The notes: generated from the letters alone by a model not told the origin. Counted from the first letter of the stretch, positions 20,225 to 29,463 are shown. The stretch: DNA of 64,000 bases from Acinetobacter soli (GCF_000760595.1 NZ_BBNM01000002.1:1-64000); one strand, 5' to 3'. Program-made: numbers and translations.

Positions 20225-20872
20225 TTAAAAGTTAGCGTGTACAAAGGTTTCCCAAACAAAAGCTTGGGTTTTGCCGTTTAAGGTCATTTTTAAACGGTCG
20301 CCTGGTGTTAATGCACCTACACCTGCGGGGGTTCCTGTCATGACCACATCACCCGCCTCAAGCGTGAATGCCTGGCTCATATCACATAGATATTCCCCAA
20401 TACTACGTAGCAACAGCGCAGTATCACCCGATTGACGAAGCTGATCGTTGATATGGAAACTGTACGTGACATGTGCCCAATCTTGAACCTCGCTAACATC
20501 TACCCAATCCGCAAGTACACAAGCACCATCAAAAGCTTTTGCGCGCTCCCACGGCTGTCCCTTATTTTTTAGCTCGGTTTGCAACTCACGTAGGGTCAGG
20601 TCGAGCCCGATGGTTACCGCACCAATTGCCTCAAGTGCTTTGGCTGGGTCTGTTTCCTGACGTAAAGTACGGTTCAACCTTAAAGTGAGCTCACATTCAT
20701 AATGACATTCGCCCTCTGCCGTATTCCATTGAATACCTTGCGACAGACCAATCAAACTGTTCGGTGGCTTAATAAACAAAACTGGACGATCTGGAATCGC
20801 ATTTCCCAATTCTTTTGCATGTTCGGCGTAGCTTCGTCCGACACAAATAATTTTAGATGGCCGTGCTGTCAT
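20225..20872 (-). CDS. Fumarylacetoacetate hydrolase family protein
   Basis: A 215-aa FAHD1/YcgM-like enzyme. The family start KIICVGRSYAEHAKELGN, the metal-binding ECELTLRL (E-x-E pattern near residues 75-80) and TGTPAGVG near residue 180 are clear. Members cleave or decarboxylate acylpyruvates or oxaloacetate. Only four codons of spacing class separate it from the YcxB-like gene upstream, so the two may be co-transcribed. Confidence 0.88.
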   Translation of the reverse strand: MTARPSKIICVGRSYAEHAKELGNAIPDRPVLFIKPPNSLIGLSQGIQWNTAEGECHYECELTLRLNRTLRQETDPAKALEAIGAVTIGLDLTLRELQTELKNKGQPWERAKAFDGACVLADWVDVSEVQDWAHVTYSFHINDQLRQSGDTALLLRSIGEYLCDMSQAFTLEAGDVVMTGTPAGVGALTPGDRLKMTLNGKTQAFVWETFVHANF

Positions 20873-20909
20873 TTTTGTCTTCCTTCTGGACAGGTAAAAT
20901 CTTTAGGTT

Positions 20910-21407
20910 TTATCGTTTAAATGCATGTTCAAACGTGTTTTTTTCTGCGGTATTTGCTAGAACGCGTTTTGGCACAATCACCACAGTTCGATTTTTCAGC
21001 TCAATCATGTAGGTCAGTTTTCCAGTTGCAAAATGGGCCACATCACTATAGGCAAACTGCTGCTTACGCCCTGTGGCATACAGCTCGATCCGGTCTTGAT
21101 ATAAATCAATTCCCTGTTCGCTTTTACCAAATTGATATTTTACAAATTGACGTTTAAACATCATCGGCAAAAACCAGTAGCGCATAATGATTTGCAAAAT
21201 CAGGAAAAATACACCCAAGCCAACGTAGTAGCGCCCTACGCCATCCAAGCCTAAATAAATCCCCCATGCAATAATTGCGATACTAATCACTGGGGTAATA
21301 AAACGTGTAAAAAGCTTTTTACCGAAAGTTGCAAGGGTAAAACCATCTTGCGACTCTTCTAAATTCAAGTGATAACGTAAAGAAACGGTAGGTTTAAGTT
21401 CTGACAT
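20910..21407 (-). CDS. YcxB-like membrane protein
   Basis: A 165-aa protein with two membrane helices (about residues 37-50 and 60-78) followed by a cytosolic beta-rich domain (FAYSDVAHFATGKLTYMIEL) of PH-like pattern, as in YcxB proteins. It lies 37 bases upstream of the FAH-family gene on the same strand. Function unknown. Confidence 0.75.
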   Translation of the reverse strand: MSELKPTVSLRYHLNLEESQDGFTLATFGKKLFTRFITPVISIAIIAWGIYLGLDGVGRYYVGLGVFFLILQIIMRYWFLPMMFKRQFVKYQFGKSEQGIDLYQDRIELYATGRKQQFAYSDVAHFATGKLTYMIELKNRTVVIVPKRVLANTAEKNTFEHAFKR

Positions 21408-21616
21408 AGTGGGTTCAACATACGCGATGAATTACGTTCAAAATACTACACCAGTTCACGCATTTTCTTTAGCATTACCTGTATTTGATTAAAGATTTAC
21501 ATTCGATTATTGGTTAGCTGTCATGTAAATTTATATTTGTATCGAGCTGATAGACGATAGAACTGGATGTACCAGAAAAGGAAATTCAACGAATAGATCT
21601 GCCCATAAATTTCAGG

Positions 21617-21645
21617 CACAAAAAAACCGCAATTAAGCGGTTAAT
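21617..21645 (-). terminator. tRNA-Arg terminator (left copy)
   Basis: Read leftward: AACCGC/GCGGTT stem with a six-base loop, followed by seven T. It directly follows the tRNA 3' end. Confidence 0.9.
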
Positions 21646-21653
21646 TCTTCAAG

Positions 21654-21730
21654 TGGTGCGCTCAGAGAGATTCGAACTCCCGACCCCTTAGTTCGTAGCC
21701 AAGTGCTCTATCCAGCTGAGCTATGAGCGC
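21654..21730 (-). tRNA. tRNA-Arg(ACG), copy 1
   Basis: A 77-base cloverleaf including encoded CCA. The GCGCTCA/TGAGCGC acceptor stem, anticodon loop CTACGAA (ACG, normally edited to ICG) and GTTCGAATC T-loop are all visible. It differs from the copies at 24230 and 24354 only outside the gene. Confidence 0.97.
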
Positions 21731-21746
21731 GTACTTGATGGAGCGC

Positions 21747-21774
21747 ATTATACGTGTTTTTTAGTTTTTGATAA
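21747..21774 (-). promoter_or_regulatory. Promoter of tRNA-Arg copy 1
   Basis: Leftward: -35 TTATCA, 16-base spacer, perfect -10 TATAAT, then a GC-rich discriminator. This copy therefore appears to be its own transcription unit. Confidence 0.6.
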
Positions 21775-22394
21775 GTAGTTTTTTCATAAAACAGAGTCAA
21801 CCGTTCAGTTCTTAAACGAATAAGCCCATATTGATGCGTATGGATACTTTTTTATAGCCGCTTTAGCATTTTCAGCCTATGTACCGTTATCGCTCAAACG
21901 CTAATACCCTTAACTTAATCTCTGCTGTACAAATTTTGTCATAAATTCTTACAAAAGCAGAATTTATTCATTTTCAATGCATTAACAAAATAAAGTGAGA
22001 ACTTGAATAAGCTTAGTACTAAAAAATTAATCAAGTAAAAGTATTCAAAATAATAAAATTGACCTTACTGCCAAAAATAAAATAAATATTTCACCGCCTT
22101 AAAAGAAAAATTGCATTATAGACATGGGATTAAATCACTTAAACTTATCAATTTTTATTCAAAAGAGCTTTAATTCATCGGTTAAATTTTTCTCAGATTC
22201 TTTTTTTAAAATTGGCTCAGGTGCCGCTTTTTCTTAATTTTAAGATTTTGTTGACTGTTTTTTATACATAGCCAATACTGAGTCATGGTTAACAAATAGA
22301 CCGATACATCATTCGCAATAAAGACACAAAACAAGATTAAATTTACAGTTAACCAAAAAATGTATAAGAATTGCACAAATAGGAATGCACACTC
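21775..22394. other. AT-rich region between tRNA and repeat-protein gene
   Basis: About 620 bases with long A/T tracts and no frame I can support. It contains the promoter at 22251 near its right end; the rest shows nothing recognisable. Confidence 0.5.
22251..22279 (+). promoter_or_regulatory. Promoter of the repeat-protein gene
   Basis: -35 TTGACT, 17-base spacer, -10 AATACT. It would give a leader of about 110 bases before the ATG at 22395. Confidence 0.6.
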
Positions 22395-24098
22395 ATGTTT
22401 CTTAAAGCTCTCGTTTCATCTATTTCAAAAATTACTCTCGACCTGGGTAATGCTGTTACCAGTCAATCAAGTGCGTCATCGGAAGGTTCGCTGAATCTTT
22501 CTTTGTCTTTATCGACCACAGTAACTGCGGTTGCGAGTAGTATTTCCACACTACCAACCACCATTAGCTCCGTGGTAACAAGTTTACCTACAGCACCAAC
22601 CAGCGTGGTCAGCGATTTATTGGGTACAGTTACTGGTGGCACATCAGGAAACCCACTCGAAACTGTCACCAATTTATTAGGCGGCCTTGCAGGTGGAGGT
22701 TCAGGGAATCCACTCGGTACTCTTACAGGCGCATTGAGTAGCGTGACCGCACCATTGCAAACCGGAATCGATGTACTTCAAGGCGTGGAGTCATTGAAAA
22801 CCGATATTATTACCTCCACGATTGACACTCTGGCCAGCTCTGGCATCAATATTTTGCCTCAGGCTGCCGAGCAGATCTCAGCATTGGCTGGCTTGGGTAC
22901 ACTGACTTTTGAAACCTCTGAAAGCACAGTCAATGGTGTTTTGGATGCCGTTTCGGGTGTGCTCGACCTCAATCCAACTGCAGTCAGTGATGCGTTAACA
23001 GGGGTTGCGGCGACATTGGTCGACAGTGGCACAAGTGCCACGGAGATTTTATCCGGCCTCGCAGGTGGACTTGACAGCAATCCACTTGAGTCTGTGACCG
23101 ATTTATTAGGCGGACTCACTGGCGGTACATCAGGTAATCCACTAGAAGCTGTCACGGATTTATTAGGTGGACTAACTGGCGGTGCATCAGGTAATCCACT
23201 AGAAGCTGTCACGGATTTATTGGGCGGTATTACGGGTGGAACATCCAGCGATCCATTAAGTACCTTAACAGGTGCATTAAGTAGTGTAACCGCACCATTG
23301 CAAACTGGAATCGATGCACTTCAAGGGCTAGAATCACTCAAAACCGATATCATTACCTCCACGATCGATACTTTAGAAAGTTCTGGTATTCATATTTTGC
23401 CTCAAGCTGCTGACCAAATTTCAGCATTGGCGGATTTAGGTACTTTAACTTTTGAAACTTCTGAAGCGACCGTCAATGGTGTTTTGGATGCTGTTTCTGG
23501 TGCACTCGACCTGAATCCAACAGCAGTCAGTGATGCATTAACAGGGGTTGCGGCGACACTAGTCGATAGTGGCACGAGTGCAACAGGGATTTTATCTGGC
23601 CTCGCAGGTGGAATCGACAGCAATCCGCTTGAATCTGTGACCGACTTATTAGGTGGACTTGCTGGCGGCACATCAGGCAACCCACTTGAAGCCGTCACGG
23701 ATTTATTGGGCGGTCTTGCGGGTGCAGGCAGTGTTGGCTCATTTGATACATTAACCGATGTGCTGGGCAGTGTAAGTGATGCTGTCCATGGATTAATTGA
23801 TGTGGGTGAAACATTGGTGGTCAGTACTGCCGAAGTAACAGCGGATACTGCACATGCACTTGTTGATATTGTCGATGTCGCCGCAGACAGTACTCTCGAT
23901 GTGGTCGAGACACTCTTAAACAGTCTCGAAAGCATTTCAACTTCTGCGACAGGTTCAAGTGCTTCCCTTGGTGGCCTAACAGATCTATTAGGCGGTGTGA
24001 CCTCATCGCTTGGTTCAGTCACCAGTACAAGTCAAGGCTTGAGCAGCGTAACCAATTTGCTCGATCAGCTCTTTGATCAAAACTTAAGCGTGGTTTAA
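22395..24098 (+). CDS. Internally repetitive Gly/Ser/Thr/Leu-rich protein
   Basis: A 567-aa acidic protein with AGGAA before its ATG. It has no Trp, Tyr or Cys, very few Lys or Arg, and no classical signal peptide. Residues 110-270 and 291-451 are near-identical duplicates offset by 181 residues. Linkers carry a 19-residue unit of pattern NPLE-x-VTDLLGG-L-x-GG, with its first N or D at residues 86, 105, 229, 248, 267, 286, 410 and 429. The C-terminal part (about 450-567) is a diverged run of similar amphipathic helices ending LDQLFDQNLSVV. The composition suggests a secreted or surface low-complexity protein, perhaps a type I substrate, but no secretion genes adjoin. Family not recognised. 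It sits alone between duplicated tRNA-Arg genes. Confidence 0.85.
   Translation: MFLKALVSSISKITLDLGNAVTSQSSASSEGSLNLSLSLSTTVTAVASSISTLPTTISSVVTSLPTAPTSVVSDLLGTVTGGTSGNPLETVTNLLGGLAGGGSGNPLGTLTGALSSVTAPLQTGIDVLQGVESLKTDIITSTIDTLASSGINILPQAAEQISALAGLGTLTFETSESTVNGVLDAVSGVLDLNPTAVSDALTGVAATLVDSGTSATEILSGLAGGLDSNPLESVTDLLGGLTGGTSGNPLEAVTDLLGGLTGGASGNPLEAVTDLLGGITGGTSSDPLSTLTGALSSVTAPLQTGIDALQGLESLKTDIITSTIDTLESSGIHILPQAADQISALADLGTLTFETSEATVNGVLDAVSGALDLNPTAVSDALTGVAATLVDSGTSATGILSGLAGGIDSNPLESVTDLLGGLAGGTSGNPLEAVTDLLGGLAGAGSVGSFDTLTDVLGSVSDAVHGLIDVGETLVVSTAEVTADTAHALVDIVDVAADSTLDVVETLLNSLESISTSATGSSASLGGLTDLLGGVTSSLGSVTSTSQGLSSVTNLLDQLFDQNLSVV
22722..23747 (+). repeat. Duplicated coding segment with 57-bp tandem units
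   Basis: A coding block of about 480 bases (22722-23204) recurs at 23265-23747. Inside and between them are 57-base tandem units, best seen at 23079-23249 where two neighbouring units are nearly identical. The copies differ mainly at synonymous sites, so they are not very recent. Confidence 0.85.
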
Positions 24099-24124
24099 AC
24101 CCATTTAAACCTTGAACAACCCAG

Positions 24125-24152
24125 CCGCCTGCTTGATGTAGGCGGTTTTTTT
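24125..24152 (+). terminator. Terminator after the repeat-protein gene
   Basis: CCGCCT/AGGCGG stem with a nine-base loop and seven T. Confidence 0.88.
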
Positions 24153-24193
24153 ATGGCGTATAAGTAACACGTCATATAGCCAAATTTCAGGCA

Positions 24194-24218
24194 CAAAAAA
24201 ACCGCAATTAAGCGGTTA
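24194..24218 (-). terminator. tRNA operon terminator (right copy)
   Basis: The same AACCGC/GCGGTT stem and seven-T tail as at 21617, ending the tRNA-Ser/tRNA-Arg operon. Confidence 0.9.
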
Positions 24219-24229
24219 ATTCTTCAAGT

Positions 24230-24306
24230 TGGTGCGCTCAGAGAGATTCGAACTCCCGACCCCTTAGTTCGTAGCCAAGTGCTCTATCCAGCTGAGCTAT
24301 GAGCGC
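24230..24306 (-). tRNA. tRNA-Arg(ACG), copy 2
   Basis: 77 bases with encoded CCA, identical to copy 1. Last gene of the leftward tRNA operon. Confidence 0.97.
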
Positions 24307-24353
24307 ATTACTTGTGTGCCTTTCGGCGTTCGTTACTTTTGCAATATTTTACT

Positions 24354-24430
24354 TGGTGCGCTCAGAGAGATTCGAACTCCCGACCCCTTAGTTCGTAGCC
24401 AAGTGCTCTATCCAGCTGAGCTATGAGCGC
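24354..24430 (-). tRNA. tRNA-Arg(ACG), copy 3
   Basis: 77 bases with encoded CCA, identical to copies 1 and 2; a 47-base spacer separates it from copy 2. Confidence 0.97.
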
Positions 24431-24441
24431 ATTAAGTAAAG

Positions 24442-24531
24442 TGGCGGTGAGAGAGGGATTCGAACCCTCGGTACAGTTACCCGTACGCATCCTTAGCAGG
24501 GATGTGGTTTAAGCCACTCACCCATCTCACC
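24442..24531 (-). tRNA. tRNA-Ser(GCT)
   Basis: A 90-base class II tRNA with a long variable arm, GGTGAGA/TCTCACC acceptor stem, G discriminator, encoded CCA and anticodon loop CTGCTAA. First gene of the operon. Confidence 0.96.
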
Positions 24532-24544
24532 GTAACGAGCCGCC

Positions 24545-24573
24545 ATAATACAAACTAAAGCCCATGACTGCAA
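24545..24573 (-). promoter_or_regulatory. tRNA-Ser/tRNA-Arg operon promoter
   Basis: Leftward: -35 TTGCAG, 17-base spacer, -10 TATTAT, then a GC-rich discriminator (GGCGGCTCG) as expected for stringently controlled stable-RNA promoters. Confidence 0.7.
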
Positions 24574-24797
24574 GTCATCACTTCTAATTTTTCTTAGTTT
24601 TTTATCCAATCATCTATTTTTTAAACAAAAACCACATTAATTTGAGTATTTTCATGCACTGGGCTTGCTACTATAGCGATAAGCACGAATGTATTCGGCC
24701 CAAACAGGCATCACACAATCTTGCAATCCATTACGTGCAGTATGTAATGCGATGACGTATGCTAAACTTATCTTCTGTTATGAAGTCAAACGAAATT

Positions 24798-27209
24798 ATG
24801 AAAAACTGGATCGATCCTGAAGCAAAAGCGGAAGCTGAACGTTACGATAATCCTATTCCTAGCCGAACCCTTATTCTTAGCACATTAGAACAATTGAATA
24901 CGCCGCAGTCTCATGCCGAGCTGGTCGAGCATTTTGATATTTTTGATCAAAAAAGTATTGATGCCTTGAGCCATCGTCTGATTGCCATGGTGCGTGATGG
25001 TCAGCTGGCAAAAGATGGTTTCAGATTCCAGCTCATTGGTGAGCAACCTACGTTTGATGCCACCGTATATATCAATGCCAAAGGTTTAGGTTCGGCGCAT
25101 ATCGACGGACAAACCGATTTACTCTTGCCTGAACGTGAACTCCGTTTGGTTTTCAATGGTGATCGCGTGACTGTGCGTCAAAGCTCTGTCGATCGTAAAG
25201 GCAAAGCATGGGGCTTTATCACAGAAGTATTGCAGCGCCGTGTGAAACAGGTGATTGGTAAATTAAATGTCCATGATGGCGAGTATTTTTTACAGCCAAG
25301 TGCTCCAAATGCCCATCAGCCTATTCCGCTTGAAAAAGAACTGGTCGAGCACGCCAAGGTCAATGTTGGCGATCATCTGCGTATTGCAATTGATGATTAT
25401 CCAACACGTGAAGAGTTTGCAACTGGGCACATTGTGCAGTCGATGTCGGATAAAGCCGATACTGAAATTATCATTCCGCAAACGATTTTAGAATTTGGTC
25501 TGCCGTATGAGTTTCCAGATGAAGTGATTCAGGAAGCTGAGAGTTTTAAAGAACCCTCGAAAAAAGATATTGAAGGTCGAATCGATTTACGCGATCTACC
25601 GCTGGTTACCATTGACGGCGAAGACGCACGCGACTTTGATGATGCCGTTTATGCCGAAAAACGCGCAGGCGGCGGCTACCGTGTCGTAGTTGCAATTGCC
25701 GATGTAAGCCATTATGTGCGTGTTGGAAAACCGCTTGATGATGAGGCACAAGAACGCGGTACATCGGTCTATTTTCCGCATTTTGTATTGCCGATGCTGC
25801 CAGAGGCACTCTCGAACGGTTTATGTTCGCTCAATCCGCATGTCGATCGTCTGTGTATGGTGTGTGATCTCAAGCTATCGCGTGCAGGACGCGTCATGAG
25901 CTATGAGTTTTATCCATCCGTCATGCATTCAAAAGCGCGTCTCACCTATACCCAAGTGGCGCGGTATTTTGAGGGACAAACCGATGCGATTCCAAATGAC
26001 AAAAGTGTGCAAAAATCACTAAATACACTGTTTCAGCTCTATCAAACTTTAAAAGACTTGCGTGCCAAACGTCATGCGATGGAGTTTGAAACGGTTGAAA
26101 CCTACATGACCTTTGATGCTCTAGGTGGTATTAACGAAATTTTGCCACGTACCCGTAACGATGCACATAAACTGATTGAAGAATGCATGTTGCTTGCCAA
26201 CGTCGCAGCCGCTGAATACGCCTTGGCCAATGATATTCCGATGCTTTATCGTGTACATGAGCCACCTGAGTTCTCTCGCATTCAAAAAGTTAAAGATTTT
26301 GTTAAGTTGCTCGGCCTTCCGTTTCCAGACCAGCCAACACAGGCCGATTACCAGCGCGTGATTGAAGCCACTAAAGACCGAATTGATGCGCCAAGTATTC
26401 ATTCTGTGTTGCTACGCTCTATGATGCAGGCGTACTACGGTGCAAAAAATGCGGGACACTTTGGTTTGGCTTATGAGGCCTATACGCATTTCACCTCACC
26501 GATTCGTCGTTATCCGGATTTATTGTTACATCGTGCACTCAAAGCACATTTACAGCATAAACCATCTCCACTTTCGGGTGCCGCGCTCGATGAAGCTGGT
26601 GAGCATTTCTCACGTACCGAGCGTCGTGCAGATGAGGCATCACGTAGTGTAACCACATGGCTTAAATGTCATTATATGCAGCAACATTTGGGTGAAGAGT
26701 TTATTGGTAATATTAGCGCGGTTACCGAGTTTGGGCTGTTTGTTACCTTAAAAGATTTATATGTCGATGGCATGATTCATGTGAGCCAATTAGGCGATGA
26801 CTTCTTTATCTATGATCAAGCCAGTCAGAGCCTTGTGGGGCAAAATCGTGGGCAAATCTTTGGTTTGGGCGACGAAGTCAAAATCAAGGTCGCAGGCGTG
26901 AATCTTGATGAACGTAAAATCGATTTCGAACTGACGCAGCAAATCACGCATGCCGGCCGTATCATTCGTAGCCGTGCCCCGCGCACTACAAAAGCTCAAG
27001 CCACTGAACAGGTGTTTCATGGTGCGTCGGATACACAGTCACGTGAACAGCAACGCTCCGAGAAAAAAGACAAAAGCAAGCCAAGCTCTTATACCAAAAA
27101 GACGGGCAAGAAAAAAACCTCGTCCAAAACCGCAGTGAAAGCGGAAAAGGACAAGAAAAAGTCTAAAGTCAAAAAGAAAAAGTCCAATGCCAAACCTAAA
27201 AGTGATTAA
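24798..27209 (+). CDS. rnr: Ribonuclease R
   Basis: A 3'-5' exoribonuclease that degrades structured RNA. An N-terminal helix-turn-helix region (about residues 1-65), two cold-shock domains, and the RNB domain with the acidic catalytic cluster GEDARDFDDAVY are visible. An S1 domain (FIGNISAVTEFGLFVTLKD) follows, then a Lys-rich tail of about 60 residues. The ATG at 24798 (803 aa) aligns best with the family start; ATGs at 24780 and 24759 are in frame and cannot be excluded, since no clear ribosome-binding site is seen for any. Confidence 0.95.
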   Translation: MKNWIDPEAKAEAERYDNPIPSRTLILSTLEQLNTPQSHAELVEHFDIFDQKSIDALSHRLIAMVRDGQLAKDGFRFQLIGEQPTFDATVYINAKGLGSAHIDGQTDLLLPERELRLVFNGDRVTVRQSSVDRKGKAWGFITEVLQRRVKQVIGKLNVHDGEYFLQPSAPNAHQPIPLEKELVEHAKVNVGDHLRIAIDDYPTREEFATGHIVQSMSDKADTEIIIPQTILEFGLPYEFPDEVIQEAESFKEPSKKDIEGRIDLRDLPLVTIDGEDARDFDDAVYAEKRAGGGYRVVVAIADVSHYVRVGKPLDDEAQERGTSVYFPHFVLPMLPEALSNGLCSLNPHVDRLCMVCDLKLSRAGRVMSYEFYPSVMHSKARLTYTQVARYFEGQTDAIPNDKSVQKSLNTLFQLYQTLKDLRAKRHAMEFETVETYMTFDALGGINEILPRTRNDAHKLIEECMLLANVAAAEYALANDIPMLYRVHEPPEFSRIQKVKDFVKLLGLPFPDQPTQADYQRVIEATKDRIDAPSIHSVLLRSMMQAYYGAKNAGHFGLAYEAYTHFTSPIRRYPDLLLHRALKAHLQHKPSPLSGAALDEAGEHFSRTERRADEASRSVTTWLKCHYMQQHLGEEFIGNISAVTEFGLFVTLKDLYVDGMIHVSQLGDDFFIYDQASQSLVGQNRGQIFGLGDEVKIKVAGVNLDERKIDFELTQQITHAGRIIRSRAPRTTKAQATEQVFHGASDTQSREQQRSEKKDKSKPSSYTKKTGKKKTSSKTAVKAEKDKKKSKVKKKKSNAKPKSD

Positions 27210-27246
27210 TCTAATTGCAGATTAATTTTAGGTCTATGGCAACGAT

Positions 27247-27274
27247 GGCCTAGCATTCATTGACATGCTAGGCC
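27247..27274. other. Strong hairpin between rnr and prlC
   Basis: GGCCTAGCAT (27247-27256) and ATGCTAGGCC (27265-27274) form a perfect 10-bp stem with an eight-base loop, extendable by GAT/GTC. No T-run follows on either strand, so it is not a standard terminator. Confidence 0.7.
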
Positions 27275-27388
27275 GTCAAAATAAGGTAAAGATTATTTTA
27301 ACCCAGCAAAAAAGAAATAAAGCATCCTTGATTTCCAGCGCTCGAAGCCTTACATCTATAAGTAAGTTCACTCGATACGGCGAAGACA

Positions 27389-29428
27389 ATGCAATTAGAA
27401 AAAGCACATTTACCTGTTCCTCAATTTGACCAGATTCAACTGGACACCCTCAAACAAGATATCGAAAAAAATATTCAGGCAGGTCAACGCTTTCTCGATC
27501 AATTAGATACGCCACCTTCAGACTTTGCCGCACAACATGCGCTGGTACAACAGCTTGATCAGCTCGAAAATGCCATGAGCGAATCTTGGGGCGTGTTATC
27601 ACACTTAAATGCCGTGATGAACAATGCTCAGACGCGTGAAGTCTATCAGGCGCTTTTACCGAGCTTGAGTGAATATTATACGCAGTTGGGTCAACACACA
27701 GCGCTGTATCAAAGCTATCAACAGCTTCACGACAGCAGTCAATTTTCAAGTTTAAGTGCTGCCGAACAAAGCGCGATTCGGTTGGCCTTACGAGACTTTA
27801 AACTTTCAGGTGTCGCATTAGAAGGCGCCAACAAAGCACGTTATGCAGAAATTTCGGCGCGCCTGTCGCAATTGTCTTCAGACTTTTCCAATCATGTTTT
27901 GGATGCCACACAAGCGTATTTCAAACCGCTGTCTGAAGAGGAACTTATAGGTTTACCGCAAAGTAGTATCGAATTGCTCAAACAATACGGTCAACAGCGT
28001 GAACTAAATCAGCCCGTGGCGACGCTAGATTTTCCTGCCTATCTGGCCATTATGACCTATGCCGAAAATCGTGAGTTACGTGAAACGCTCTATAAAGCTT
28101 ACACGACACGCGCCTCGGATCAGGCCGATCATCCAGAGTACGATAATACTGCGGTAATGGAAGAGATCTTGACACTGCGCCAAGAAATGGCTCAGCTCTT
28201 GGGCTTTGAAAATTTTGCCGCTTACTCACTGGCCAGTAAAATGGCACCTGATGTAGACACTGTACATGATTTTCTGGTTGATCTAGCGGCGCATGCACGC
28301 ACACCTGCGCTAAAAGAAGTTGAGGAACTGACTGCAATTGCACGTCAAGACGGACTCGATCAGCTACAACCGTGGGACAGCGGCTATTACTCGGAAAAAC
28401 TGAAACAGCAGCAGTTTAATTTGTCGCAAGAAGCACTCAAACCTTACTTCCCTGCACCTAAAATCATTCAAGGTCTGTTTCAGATTGTGCAGCGTTTATA
28501 TGGTGTCGATATTGTAGAACGTGAAGCGCCGGTCTGGCATCCGGATGTGCGTTATTACGAACTTGAAGACCAAGGTCAAGTGCTGGCAGGTTTTTATTTC
28601 GACCTCTACGCGCGCAGCGGCAAACGTGGTGGCGCATGGATGAGTGGTTTCCGCTCACGTATGCAAAGCGCACAAGGCTTACAAAAGCCAATCTGCTATA
28701 TGGTGTGTAATTTTACGCCGCCAGTTGGCAAACAGCCTGCCCTGCTCACACATGATGAAGTCAATACGCTGTTTCATGAGTTTGGTCACGGCCTACACCA
28801 CATGCTGACCGAAGTCGACAATATTTCAGTTGCAGGCACGCATGGGGTGGCATGGGATGCCGTCGAGCTGCCAAGCCAGTTTATGGAGTTTTGGACATGG
28901 GATCAGCAAAGTCTTAATCTGCTCAGTGAACATATCGAAACCAAAGCCCAATTACCAGAAGCGTTACTCAATGCCTTGCTCAGCGCACGCTTTTTCCAGT
29001 CTGGCATGCAAACCTTACGTCAAATCGAATTTGCGCTCTTTGACTTAACGATTCACCGCAAGACACCTGCATTAACCAGCAGTCAGATTCAAGCCGAGCT
29101 GGATCAGATTCGCCGTGAATTTGCCGTTCTGCCAACTGCTGCTTACAATCGTTTCCAGCACAGTTTTAGCCATATTTTTGCTGGCGGTTATGCAGCGGGT
29201 TATTATTCCTATAAATGGGCAGAAGTGCTGGCCAGCGACGCATTTGACCGCTTTGAGCAAGAAGGAATTTTCAATACACAAACTGGTGCAGAGTTCCGTA
29301 AGGCCATATTGGCCGTTGGTGGCAAGGACACTGCACTGGATGCATTCGTAAATTTCCGTGGTCGTGAACCCAAAATTGATGCGCTATTGCGTCATCAAGG
29401 TTGGACGAACGACCCTCAAACGGCTTAA
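27389..29428 (+). CDS. prlC: Oligopeptidase A (M3 metallopeptidase)
   Basis: Cytosolic zinc oligopeptidase that degrades short peptides, including cleaved signal peptides. The zinc site HEFGH is at residues 463-467, with the downstream glutamate in the conserved GVAWDAVELPSQFMEFW block. The 679-aa length equals E. coli PrlC (680). The yheV gene follows 35 bases later, probably in the same transcript. Confidence 0.95.
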   Translation: MQLEKAHLPVPQFDQIQLDTLKQDIEKNIQAGQRFLDQLDTPPSDFAAQHALVQQLDQLENAMSESWGVLSHLNAVMNNAQTREVYQALLPSLSEYYTQLGQHTALYQSYQQLHDSSQFSSLSAAEQSAIRLALRDFKLSGVALEGANKARYAEISARLSQLSSDFSNHVLDATQAYFKPLSEEELIGLPQSSIELLKQYGQQRELNQPVATLDFPAYLAIMTYAENRELRETLYKAYTTRASDQADHPEYDNTAVMEEILTLRQEMAQLLGFENFAAYSLASKMAPDVDTVHDFLVDLAAHARTPALKEVEELTAIARQDGLDQLQPWDSGYYSEKLKQQQFNLSQEALKPYFPAPKIIQGLFQIVQRLYGVDIVEREAPVWHPDVRYYELEDQGQVLAGFYFDLYARSGKRGGAWMSGFRSRMQSAQGLQKPICYMVCNFTPPVGKQPALLTHDEVNTLFHEFGHGLHHMLTEVDNISVAGTHGVAWDAVELPSQFMEFWTWDQQSLNLLSEHIETKAQLPEALLNALLSARFFQSGMQTLRQIEFALFDLTIHRKTPALTSSQIQAELDQIRREFAVLPTAAYNRFQHSFSHIFAGGYAAGYYSYKWAEVLASDAFDRFEQEGIFNTQTGAEFRKAILAVGGKDTALDAFVNFRGREPKIDALLRHQGWTNDPQTA

Positions 29429-29463
29429 ACTTATCCATCCAGATCAAGCAAGGTGAGTAAATC

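Larger units (their letters stand above)
21607..21730. repeat. Direct repeat, left copy (tRNA-Arg plus terminator)
   Basis: 124 bases, starting AAATTTCAGGCAC and ending at the tRNA 5' end, recur at 24182-24306 with a single added T between terminator and tRNA. The copies are otherwise identical by eye and lie about 2.58 kb apart in the same orientation. Confidence 0.9.
24182..24306. repeat. Direct repeat, right copy (tRNA-Arg plus terminator)
   Basis: Counterpart of 21607-21730, with one extra T ahead of the tRNA 3' CCA. Homology stops at the tRNA 5' end, though a GCGC..TACTTG motif is loosely shared beyond it. Confidence 0.9.

Noticed and set aside
22650..23747. Tandem 57-bp units considered as a CRISPR array
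   Set aside because: They are in frame within a long gene, have no unique spacers and no cas genes are nearby.
23402..24022. Long reverse-strand open frame inside the repeat-protein gene
   Set aside because: It arises from the biased composition of the forward gene, has no ribosome-binding site and mirrors the repeats.
21607..24306. Tailored reading of the tRNA-flanked segment as an integrative element
   Set aside because: No integrase or excisionase, and the left tRNA has its own promoter, so attL/attR sites are not demonstrated.
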